Notes under the pieces: generated by a model
The model's input: only the letters and a program-made list of their open reading frames with translations
Databases searched by the model: none
Told to the model about the DNA's origin: nothing
Translations under genes and position numbers: made by a program
In this document: in pieces, positions 13,432 to 23,827 of the stretch
Position numbering within the stretch: position 1 is the stretch's first letter
Layout of the letters: each line of letters begins with the position of its first letter
NCBI GenBank assembly: GCA_028532985.1
Contig: JANCIK010000002.1
Span: 3,348,001-3,412,000 of the forward strand
Direction of reading: 5' to 3'
DNA length: 64,000 nucleotides
Source of the DNA: Stropharia rugosoannulata
Lineage: Eukaryota; Basidiomycota; Agaricomycetes; Agaricales; Strophariaceae

Positions 13432-14313
13432 TTATGATCCTGTATCTCGACGTGCGACAGGAACCATACAGACGCGTTGTAACCAGCTGAAGGCACCCGG
13501 GCCAGAGCCAAGGGGATGCCCATGTGGCCAAGGTTCATGAATACCCATCCCGTCTACTCCCATACCACCCATCTCCGTCTCCATCCTGGCGTTTACGTGG
13601 TCCAATCCTAATTTTTCATCCCAACCGTGCCGTTTATAGTATCCATATCCATAAAGGAGCCCATTCACCCATTCCCATCCCACCAAAACCTATATTGCCC
13701 AGCGTCATAGACTTCATCTTCCACATTCACCGGCGTCACGGTCATGTCTCCGGGCAGAGATATCTCCATCGACATTCCAGGTCCAGTCGCCCCTCCCGAC
13801 TTTCGACTGCTGGGGCTCTCCCAGCCAGTATTCACGTCCGGACTCATAGAGCCAGGACCGTTCTGGTTATTACTGAGGAGGGAGGTGGCATAGAGTGATC
13901 CACAGACCCATCTTGAACCTCCCTGTTCAGGTCAACAGGTAACGGACGTTCATGCAAACTATTAGTTGCGTGTATATCCCAAGGTGTACCCTCGAGAACG
14001 TTTGCCTTCCTGCGAGAACCGGGGTTCCCTGATTACTATATTGAACAGGCGATACAGAGCTTGACAGGAAACGCGACTCTGCTGGACGCGGTTCTGTGCG
14101 ACCTCTGGCTCGCAAAGTAGAGATCACCAACTTCCCATGAAGATGAAGCGCCGATAAATATGTCTGAGGCAACGCTGGGCCAAAATGAGTGATCCCAGGT
14201 TGCATGGAAGGCGAAATATAGAAGGGGCGCTGATTAGGTGTCCCAAAATGTTGATTATGGACGGGGGAACGCATGGTCGAGCATATCAGACCTGAATGGA
14301 TAAGGGGGCGCAT
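13432..14313 (-). CDS. Pro/Ser- then Gly/Met-rich coding stretch with frame breaks
   Basis: Three overlapping minus-strand frames read as one continuous low-complexity protein. The first part (from 14313) is Pro/Ser/Gln-rich, the middle (about 13990-13870) runs in a second frame (GTPWDIHATNSLHE), and then a third frame continues (SMSPDVNTGWESPSS). A further step near 13660-13690 leads to a Gly/Met-rich tail (EMGGMGVDGMG). Each change of frame equals one missing base, two of them in G-runs (about 13990 and 13660). Such composition suits a disordered region of a regulatory protein, but no DNA-binding domain is visible. It is either a decayed gene or an intact one with assembly errors; introns have not been resolved. 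Confidence 0.35.
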
Positions 14314-15189
14314 GTCATAATGTAATGTAATCTCATTGGAGACATTGGGTGATGAAGTTGCTGGTGACGGAACGTGTTCGGTGAACCTGGATGTGTCACT
14401 GCGCAGGTTTAAAGGGGTAACCTTCTCTTTGTGGGCAATCTAGATTCGAGGCTGAACGTAAGGGAAGAAACAACTGTGCAAGAACCAGCCAAATGGTCAA
14501 AGCAACGACTAATCCAACCAGCGTACTAGAAGAGTAAATATCGATACCCTGATGTTTGCAACCACAGCCTCAGCTGAGCTGGGCCGGTTGCGCGAGGGCT
14601 GATGTGTGCATCTGGAATGCTCATAGCGATGCGGGCTTTTGCGTAGGCGCTGGTAAGGGCTCACTGTCTTGAGCTATCCCGCCATACGCCAAGTCGTCGT
14701 TTGACGTGTTCCAGCTCTCCTGATGAGTTGTTGAAAACGACATGAGTTCTCGCAAAGAAGTCCGTGAATAACCATGTTGGCGGTAGTTATGACGCGGTTA
14801 TCTAGAGGAGTCGGGAACATTAGTGTAGGAAAACAAGAGTATTATTGTGGGCGGCGGGGAGTCGTGACACGGCGGAAGGGAAAACATAGTCGTGATACGG
14901 AGGGTTATTTGCAAGGTACCAAAGCTACCTGTTCGTCTGCCATATGCACAGAGGGGAGTCTGTAAAAGATCCATCGCCGTCCTGGACGCGATACTCGGGA
15001 GCCAGTGCAGCTCGAGCACACCCACCTTCTAAAAAAGCGTATGCGACCACCGACTTGCCTCAGGTTTGCAAGGACTCACGTCAGATCTGGCCTATTGGAC
15101 TCTAGGTGGGTTGAAGGGCGTAAAAGATATAGGGCGTGGACATGACTATTAACATCTATATAGCGGCAGGAGCTGTCGAAATCTGAAAC
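14314..15189. other. unresolved stretch between minus-strand coding segments
   Basis: Possible short minus-strand exons occur (for example about 15180-15085 and 15030-14960, the latter with GVLELHWLPSIASR), bounded by donor- and acceptor-like sites, but I could not join them in a single frame. Confidence 0.25.
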
Positions 15190-15866
15190 CTACGCAGAAG
15201 ATGCAAAAGTCGCACAGGAAATGACGCGATCCATGATTGCAGCGGAGGAAGCGCATGAAATGGTGGGAGTAACAAGCATCTTTAGATTCTCCGTCTCGTC
15301 ATGCGTCAGTTTGTCCTCCCCTTCGTCGTCATCTGCTTGGACGACTGTCGTCGACTTCGTCTGAATGGAAACCTCCGCCATGTGGTCGCCTCTTGCACCG
15401 TGAATGTTGAAAATATGCATAGTCTTGACCGCACTCACGCCGGGTGGACTTTATCATGAACGTTCCTATACTCCATAGCAGATTTGCATTGCGAGGAGTG
15501 TCGTCATCGGACAAGATGTCGCCAAGTTTCATCACATTCAGCAAACGGCTTTCCGTATCGTCTTCACCAGAGAGGAACCGGACCTACTAACTTCAAGACC
15601 GTCAGTAGGTCTTCTTCGTGAGAAGCCGGATCGTACGAATCGGCAAAGTCTATGACCGTCCTTACTCTTCGTCAAATATATACGCATAAAGAATGCTTAC
15701 CTCCGGAGTGGGCGATCATCTCAATCAAGAGGTCCGAGTCTACACTCAAATCAACGTCTCGAGTTGGGGCGCGCACACTATATACCAAGTCGACAGCAGC
15801 GGGAGCAACATAGAACCCCACATGTCGCATCGGTATCATGTAGAACGAGCTTTTGGTGAAAAGAAT
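15190..15866 (-). CDS. multi-exon coding remnant or partial gene, unknown
   Basis: A minus-strand exon 15866-15701 (55 codons, segment YVAPAAVDLVYSVRAPTRDV) joins over a 51-bp intron to coding sequence from 15649 (DPASHEEDLLTVLK). A further exon-like block follows at about 15585-15449 (SRLLNVMKLGDILSDDDTP), and another at about 15399-15190 with an acidic stretch (ADDDEGEDKL). The step near 15590 needs a frame change that I could not explain by splicing. No domain recognised. It may be the 5' part of the same gene as the stretches below 14.3 kb. Confidence 0.35.
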
Positions 15867-18800
15867 CTGTGTGAGACCGTGTTAATGCCATAACCTACTA
15901 TGAGACCTCTTCTGTAATGAGTTCACTATCACTTGCTTCACCCTCTAATGTTGATAAAAATCGGTCTCTCCGCTGAGCACCGCGTGGCGACGTCGTAGTA
16001 GAAGCATGAGTGCCGAAGAGTATGGCTCGGTTTTAGGCCCACGGAGCGGAGAGCTTATGTTCGAGCCCCGTGGGCGGCCGTACTATGGTCGCCTGTGACT
16101 GCGACAGATTGTTTGCGACCAAGGATTTGTGTACGGATGTCACTGGCGTAGAACGAAAGCCCCGCTCCAGAAGTATACGATGCCTATTAAGTTCTATTAG
16201 ATACTCCAATATCCGAATGCGTCCTCCTCTCCAATGCCCCAGCCTCAGCCGTAAAGATACAGTTTAGCGATCTAGTATTTCTGTGAATTATGTTACAGTA
16301 GTCTGCTAATGAAGCCATTTCACTGTGAACTCACTTTAATGTTTATGCATTCCCGGACTAGGATCTAGCCTCTGCCTTTTCATCCTCAGAGGAAGGATAG
16401 CAGTTGAGCCGAACATAATAAGCATTCCTCGGCACAGGTAAACCAATCAAGGCCTGCCGAGTAGATGGATGGATGGATGAAATGACGAAAAAGCGGCAGA
16501 ACAGGCGGTGTCGAAGTTGACGCAGACAACTGTGCAGAGGATAGGGTCAGCACCGACGCCGGCGAGGTGGCGCACGGCAAGCTGCATCTCGAAAACAGGG
16601 CTGAGGAAAGGCGAATAGCAGGGAACGTGTTGACCACCTCCATAGTGCTGAATAACGGTACGGTGGACGACGACTCCGCACTGACGATGTCGATGCGGCC
16701 TTGTCTTTTGGACTCGCGGGTTGCTTGCCACTTGAATTAACTTCTGCCACTAACGCGGGTGCGGTATGCGGGCGCCTGGAATTTGAATGGAGGCCGCAGT
16801 GGGAGCGAGGGTAGCTCTACGGGGAGCTAGAGCGCGCAATAGGCCTGCGGGCGTCCTATCGTGGCCGCAAAAGTGTACCTACCTCAGCAATGAGCTACGC
16901 GAATCGATGTAGTCCTTTAAGAATTCGCTCGGGGTGGCGGGTGGAAACAGAGAAATGTGATATTGTTCGCGTTTCCACTTGCGGTTGTGACCGTAGACTG
17001 GGCTTGTGTGTAAGGCGCTGCGTGTGGGGATTTGGTGTGCCTCAAGTGTGCCTGTGTGTCTGCAGATAGTGCGTATGTTGAACTTGCGAGTAATGTTGGT
17101 TTGTATGATTGAGTGTAGCAGGCGAAGGTGAGTAAGGTGCGGGCTGCCATTACTACTAGGCCTGCCCGGCTTCGTCGTACGTCCCTCAGGCGAGGCAGGC
17201 ATGGCCGTATTTCCGCAACGGCATGCCAGAACCTGCACACGTCTGTCCGTGCTCCAAACTACCGCCTACATCGCTCTCGTTCGAAGTAGTGGGCTCATGC
17301 GGGAGCGATGTCGCGTCCGTATCGCGATGTTACTTATAAGTCTCCATCTTCGCGTTTACACTCACTCTCGCGTTCCCTCTCCTTGCGCGCCTATTCGCCC
17401 GTCTCGAGTCGTAGTGAGTTATGGCTCGGCTCGGCTGGAGCAGGGGACTGGATGTGACGAGGAGACAACTTCAAGGCAGAGGAAGAGCCAGCGGGCTACC
17501 CATGAATCGACCTTCGTCCGGGCATGGGATGATGTCACACCACTGCCCGCGATCCACTGTGATTCCTGCAACGTAAGAACAACAAGGAGTCAGCTGGGCT
17601 TCAGGCAAAATGTAGACAAGGGGAATATGATGGGGTACGTACCAACGACACTCTGATAACCTTTCTATATGACCTTCCACCTGACCTTCCACCCGTTCCA
17701 CCGACGTGGTGAGCAGAATGCTAATATCCAGATAAGGATAAAGGGAATAAGAGTTAGGCGCAAGGGTAGATGTAATGGTAACTGGTCGTGCCAGGGATAC
17801 CGTATGTTTGTCGTATGCCCTTCCCTCCGGCTTCTAGCTGCAGTTAAGGACCTGTGCAATGGTAGAGGCGCGTTCCGTATGTTCAACTTGGGTCCGTTAT
17901 GTCTTAGTAGTTAACAAGACTATAGTATCCAGATTAATAGAACGGCAAATGAGGGCGATATTGTGGCAGGAGAAAGTACTTACCAGAGGCACCTGTTCGT
18001 ATGTCCTCCTTTCCTTCTGTTCCGTCTGTTCTGTCGCTGCGACAAACAAACCAATAGACCCCACTATCAAGGGTGATGGATAATGAAGCGTTCTGTATCA
18101 GAAAGAAACTGAGGAGTAGACAACGCAGTTGAAAACTGTGAAAACAACAATTGGACGACTGGCGGCAAGCTGACTGTCCTCGCGTATGTACTAATTTTTG
18201 TTTCTTCTCAAATCGCAGATCACCGTGTTTGGTCACCTGTGGAACACGGATGAAATGTCTACTAGTGGTGAAGATGGCGACAGCGAAAAGGGGCGGCGGT
18301 GAAAGAAATGCGAACGTGGACTTGGTGCTGCACAAGTGCGGCAGGTCAAGAAATGCTCATCGTCGCCAGCCTAGGCACCGGATCAGGCGGCAACAGGCAT
18401 CCGGTGCAACACAAAATCCTCATCCAAATAAATGACTACGCGATGCTCGTATCTATGGCTGCGTCCGGGAATCAATAAGCCCAAATTTTTGAGAGCACAG
18501 ACATGTATAAAATTTCTCAATACGTCGTTCCACACATATGTTTGGGTCTTCACGGCGTCCGTGTGTGTCGACCGTTTATATCTGCGCATGTCCGACGTGT
18601 TGGCATCCGTGCTCGTGCGCCTTTTGTGCAGCCGAACGTCCGTACTGGGGCCGTGTACTGGTGACCGCGCGCTGTTGGTCGTTGTCTATTCATAACCGCA
18701 GACTTGGAGCCGGTCTATTTTCAACATTATCATAAGTGGCACTTCTCATTTGTGGCGCACCTATGTATTTTGTCTGCTCGAGTCGTGCATGTCCGTGCAG

Positions 18801-19485
18801 CCGTGCGAGTACTTGCAATATATGCAAGCTGTACGAGTAGTGTCCATGTACTACTAAAACATGTTAAAGTTTGTACACGCCCGCGGTCGGTACACGGACT
18901 GATCTGTAGGCCCAGTGGAGCGAGGCGTACAGTTCCTGTTCTGCAAATCCCACGGGATTGCGTACTACGACGACTGGCTCAGGTGCACGATCGTGATCGA
19001 GGAGTGGTGCGCACTGTTTATCCCCTTCACTACACCTGTAACGTGCTGCTTGAACGACACTGCATCGTACCGTGTGTCTTTCGTGAATGGCTTTCTTCCT
19101 GTGTGACGATAGTAGGTACGTTCTCGCCCACGTACTTGGGGACGACGCCTGAATGGTACGCAACCTCACTGTCATAGGGCACAACCATTCAGAACCGCCG
19201 GCGCACCGGGAAATGCATTTCAACATTGTCATGTGGTTCATTTAAAATTTAGTTTAGGACCGTTCCGGCTGTGATTAGAGACGCGTCCTTTTTGTTAGAT
19301 AGACATCACATCCCTGACAAGTCCGTCAAGAGAGAGTGATATTTCGTTCTGATGGCGGTATTCCAGATACGTGAGACGATCAATTTGTGATATTGGCCAA
19401 AGTTACTTGCGCGTTTCGCTAAATGTTGTATGTAATTACATGATCGATGGGTAGTCTGAACTACCAAAATGATATCCAAGACCTC
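15867..19485. other. long stretch without a supported gene
   Basis: GC-richer open frames occur on both strands (16.4-17.7 kb and 18.1-19.2 kb), but none shows a motif, and open frames on opposite strands overlap, as expected by chance in GC-rich DNA. A B-box-like GTTCGAGCCCC at about 16060 was considered as a tRNA and rejected. I looked for, and did not find, an inverted repeat matching the right side of the outer transposase gene. Confidence 0.35.
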
Positions 19486-22065
19486 CTATAACTCGTCGTA
19501 TCCTCCGTCGGAAATATCACTGGTTGCTGACTCGGAGTCTTCAGTTTCAGAATCCTCTTCATCCTCGCTTGAGACGGAGGGCTCATTGTGGGTATTTTCT
19601 TCAAAATCATCGTCATATTCATCAGCAATAGTATCCGTGCCGCCGTGGTCTATATTTCCTGGAGGAATAGATGTCCTGTCGACATGACCAATGCCGGTTC
19701 CACAAAAGCGCGTAAACATATCCCTATCAACAAAACTGGAAGGTGTGTGTTTGTGTCAGCTAGCTCTAGTTCATGTAGCGAAAATGGAATTCTTACATTC
19801 CAACATAATAGTTGACCCAGTCTGTCGTATCACCGCTCGGTCGAGCTTCTGTTTGGCGCTCAGTAGTTAAAAGCGACCTTGTACGACCATTTTTAAAGAC
19901 TGGCATTAAATGACAACCTCTAATGACGAGACTTGGATCCAGAAACCCGAAAGCTAGTTCGTCTTCTTCAGGCACATACCCTACCATAGGAAGCTTGGCA
20001 AATTTATGTCCGTGTGATGCCCCGGGTTCAGAGCCAAGCCATCGCACCCATAGAAAATCCATTTGTTGCCATGTAAGTCCATTAGTGGATTGAGGTGCAT
20101 TACACTGCACATCGGCGTGGAATACACCCAAAACCTGGGCATACCAAAAGGGATGAACGGCATTAGTAGCTGTATCAGGAGATGCCAGCATGACAAATGG
20201 GCGGCTTTTTGGGTTGATGGTATCAAAATCACGTCGTATGTCATACGTAGTGTAATTTACTCTTGCTGTGCAATGTCTGTAGATTGTAGAATTTCGTAGT
20301 CGTATTGTATTGCGATCTTCATTTGTAATTTGATCAGGGTCGTCTCCATCAAAAGCGCGCCCAAGCATCCGAGCAAATAGATGATCTTGTAGCTTAGGAA
20401 TAAAATCCTACAAGTTTCCGATGTCAGGAAAAGTTCAGGACAGAGAAGAAAAAACAGTTTTTTACCTTCTTCGCAGGATCACCATCTTGAACAAATGCAA
20501 AGATATTTAAAGGGCTGTTCAGATTATGCGAAATTATATAATGCTTGGAAAGATATTCCCTTGTATCGGCTTCTTCGTATTCTTTTTGTTCCACTACTTC
20601 AAAGTTTCTCGACAACTGCTGGCGCATATACCTATTACTCATCTGTTTTAGAGCATTTCTCTTATTAGACATAGCATATGCTCTTTTAACAGGCGCATGT
20701 GCAACTTCACCCTAATGTGATAATGGTAAGTATAGAATCATATGTGAACTGATGCACAAACCAGTTGCGTTGTATACGAGTCAGTTGTTCCATATTCCCG
20801 TATATAGTGGACATAATCTCCAAGTGCATGAAATTTTGGGGTGCAGAGATTCAGCTTCTTCTTTTGGCAGGATACTTTGACACCTCCGGACGCTGAACCG
20901 TTGTCCGACGTAATTTTTGCTGCTTGTTTACGAACACGGGCCGCCGTTTCCCTTGGTAGTTCCACAGTGTCAAATTCCGCACATGACTTATCGCGAAATG
21001 CCCGCATAAGATGGCCATACTCGATAATCAACCGTTCGGTGCGCTGCAGGGTCTCATCGGTATGCAAACGCAACTTGAGGTAGCTATGAAGCTCAGCGGT
21101 GCGATAAAGCAATTTCATGAGGCGGGTGTTATGATGTGAGTCAAGAAGGCCGTCAAACGCGGGAATTGCGCACTATGATGCAACTTAGAGCTACTTTGTA
21201 TATATGTATCAGAAAAGCGCCTAACCTGTAGAATGTCCTCGAAGTCTCGAGCCGCCAATTTTTTCATTTCGGAGGCATTATTGGAAAACCTTCGGATGGT
21301 GCTATTTCCGAAAGGCCCGATCTCACGGTACCTGCGATTAGGTCAAGAATCAAATAAGAACTCATTTATAATTTACAGATCTGCAAAAATAAACCTTTTG
21401 TCTAGTTCCATAACACGATCATTGTTTTTCTTGCTTGAAGAATACAACAGGCGAATCAGATGTATAAATAACTGTTTCCAAATACCGAGCTCAAATTCAT
21501 GCAGGACATCGGGAACGAGCATGTTAGACGGATTGTATGTTGGGCCCAGGCGGTCTACAAAGGCGTTCTAGAAGAGTATCAATATAGGTTGTAAGATTTC
21601 AAACAGGACTTACTATGGTAGGAATGCTGGAGAATGGTTTCAGTAAATTTTCCACGGCCTGACTGCGAATTCCAAGACCCGAGCGATAAATGGCGTCACG
21701 AGCAGCCTTCACAGTGGAGGCCATGTACTGGCGCATTTGCGTGAGGCGTGAGTTACTGTCTCGCCGCATGCCCAGACAGTCCATGCGAGATTTGGGAACT
21801 AAACATCTCGGACAAGGACATAGACCTTTAGCGCGAACAGTTGCTAATAAAACTCTGTAGATAATAGTCAGTTCAATGGACTCATTAGTATATGATGTTA
21901 TTGTCGTACTTCTCTGGATAATCAGCTGAGTATGTAAAAAACCGTGGATATATTCTTCTCTCGACTCCATCGTTGCATTTTATGACGACTCCGTAATGAT
22001 AAGCGTGTATAAATTCATCATCAAGAATCTTGCTCCAAATTGCGTGAACTAACTCCCGTCGGCAG
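19486..22065 (-). pseudogene. 3' part of a Plavaka-like transposase gene split by a retrotransposon
   Basis: Exons 22060-21910 (rest of exon 3), 21854-21614, 21567-21395, 21331-21226, 21172-20762, 20711-20466, 20407-19797 and 19735-19486 are joined by 46-61-bp introns with no frame break. Visible motifs in order: RRELVHAIW, a Cys pair in CPCPRCL, VPDVLHEFELGIWK, IRRFSNNASEMKKLAARDFED, then KFHALGDYVHYIREYGTTD and an acidic C-terminal tail. These match the Plavaka/CACTA-like transposases of Agaricomycetes (family memory); the paired Asp-containing motifs SDATHL, PDVLHE and GTTD recur in the inner Plavaka transposase at 34-37 kb. The missing 5' part lies at 40063-41537. With one target duplication removed, the ten exons total 3549 nt (1182 residues). 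The gene is inactivated by the insertion but otherwise intact. Confidence 0.82.
22061..22065. repeat. left target-site duplication GGCAG of the Ty3 element
   Basis: GGCAG directly precedes the 5' LTR and is repeated exactly at 40063-40067 directly after the 3' LTR. It lies within exon 3 of the outer transposase gene. Confidence 0.93.
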
Positions 22066-22528
22066 TGTAAGGGGACGCTGTGCGTCACCCTTTATTTTAT
22101 TTCATTTCGTCTTCCTTCACTTTCTTTTATTTTATTTTATTTTTATTTCTTACGCCGCGCGCAGCCCGTGCAGTGTACACTATGCTCTGCAGTGTGTACT
22201 GTGCACAGGCGCGCGCGGTTTACATCATGTGACGTACTGATGGGACACGTCCATCATGTGTTGTGCATATGATGTATGATGCACATCACATGAGGATGTG
22301 ATGTGGTGGCTTCTTGTGGCGGATCAACTGTATAGTTTATTCTCACGCATCAATCAACGCTTCTATTATGTACTGTGGCGCCCAGCAGCGGGTTTCCTTA
22401 GGCTTTTGTCTTCGGAATCCCTCTGCTAGGTGCGCTTCTATTGTATTTATAGTTTACAGCTTAATAAACTTCGGAATCCCTCTGCTAGGTCTCGTGTGAG
22501 CTCGACACTGCGCAGAGTCGCCCTTACA
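22066..22528 (+). repeat. 5' LTR
   Basis: A 463-bp terminal repeat, TG..CA bounded, containing a T-rich block (TTTTATTTTATTTT), a region dense in CATGTG/GATGTG-like palindromes and a short internal direct repeat (CGGAATCCCTCTGCTAGGT at two places about 60 bp apart). It should contain the element promoter and polyadenylation signal, which I could not pinpoint. Confidence 0.93.
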
Positions 22529-22613
22529 GTACAAAAGCCTCTGCCTGGGACCAGTTTTGGACGCCTACTGCCTTCGGAAACGGCCTAGGACTCCAACACC
22601 CCTCCCTGCTTCG

Positions 22614-23827
22614 ATGTCGATGGATACAGACGCCTCTGCGAGCCCTGAGGCGGGAAATACCTTGTCCAGACCCGCCCTCACCCTCACGTCGCTTCTGGAG
22701 TACGTCGACCACAATAACGCGATTTTTCGGAAGGAATTGGCCGACGTTTCGAGCTCCCTTCACACTATCCGCACCCTCCTCGAGACTACACTTGCCAGCT
22801 CGCATTCTGCACCTGCACCCGCCCCTCCTGCGCCTCGTGATCCCCTCCTCATCTCGACGCCCACACGGCTCCTGCAGCTGCAGTTCCCACTGTCTCTCGC
22901 CTCAAACCTGCGTCTCCCAAACCATTTGATGGTTCACGCGAAAAAGGGCGCTCTTTTCTTAATTCTTGCACCATTTATTTCGCCCTGGCTGGCTCGCAGT
23001 TTCCTGACGAATTCTCTCGAGTTCTTTGGGCCCTTTCTTTCATGAACGAGGGCCGCGCCGCCCAGTTCTCGAAACGCGCCATGATGTCTGGATTTTCCGA
23101 CTTCAATCTGCGTAGCTGGGACGCCTTTGAAGCCGTGTTCATTCGCGATTTTTGCGAGCAGCACGAGGCCGAGCACGCTCAGCTCGCCCTCGAGAGCACC
23201 TCCTACCATCAAGGCCGCCGCTCTGCTGAAGAATACGTCGACGCCTTCAAGGACCTTGTCCTCAAGTCTGGGTACATTGACGAGAAGGCGTTGATTATGA
23301 AGTTCCGTCGTGGTCTATCCCCTTCGCTGGACAGTCAAGTCGCCAACCTGCCCTCGGAGAGTCGACCCGCCTCGCTTCAGGGATGGTATGAACGCGCCGT
23401 GGAGGTTGCTCGCAACCGCGAGACCAACCAGCTCTTCCGTGCGGCACACCCTACGCTTTCTGGTCCCCCCGCGGCTTCGCGTTCATCCGCCTCCCCTGCA
23501 ACCGTTCCACGTGCTTCTCTGCCCATTATTCCTGCCCCTCGCGCGCCTGCTACCCCTGCTCTTCCTCTGGGCGCTCCCATGGACATTGATCGTGCTCGTA
23601 GTGCTGGGAAGACACCCCCTACCTGCTATCGCTGTGGTAAACCTGGTCACATCTCTCGAGATTGTCCCCGGGCTTTCGACATTCGCCACATGACTCTCAC
23701 GGAGCTTCAGGAGCAACTCGAGCACATGCGCGCTGCGGAGGGCCAGGAGGATGCTATTCCGCCGGTGGATGAAAGGAAGGAGGATGATGTCCAGGAGGAG
23801 GAGGATTTTGTGCATCGCGACGAGTGA
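22614..23827 (+). CDS. gag: gag (capsid and nucleocapsid) of the Ty3 element
   Basis: The first ATG in frame is 22614 (MSMDTDAS). The N-terminal third is Pro/Ser-rich; the reading frame then changes near 22842-22845 (a run of four C) and continues as a typical retrotransposon gag: KPFDGSREKGRSFLN, a capsid-like helical region with FEAVFIRDFCEQHE, a RRSAEEYVDAFKDL segment, and a CCHC zinc knuckle CYRCGKPGHISRDC near the C-terminus, then an acidic tail. It packages element RNA and forms particles in the cytoplasm. Stop TGA at 23825-23827 overlaps the start of the pol frame. The internal change of frame equals one missing base. Confidence 0.85.

Noticed and set aside
15590..15650. Cryptic intron to explain the frame step in the 15.2-15.9 kb coding stretch
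   Set aside because: Every GT..AG pair tried either left the wrong phase or was too short.
16020..16090. tRNA-like B box (GTTCGAGCCCC)
   Set aside because: No convincing A box at the right distance and no 7-bp acceptor stem could be paired.
16386..17701. Overlapping GC-rich open frames on both strands
   Set aside because: Mutually exclusive frames, no motif and no consistent splicing; expected by chance at this GC content.
22314..22499. 61-codon frame inside the LTR, present again at 28062
   Set aside because: It is duplicated only because the LTR is duplicated; no coding signal.
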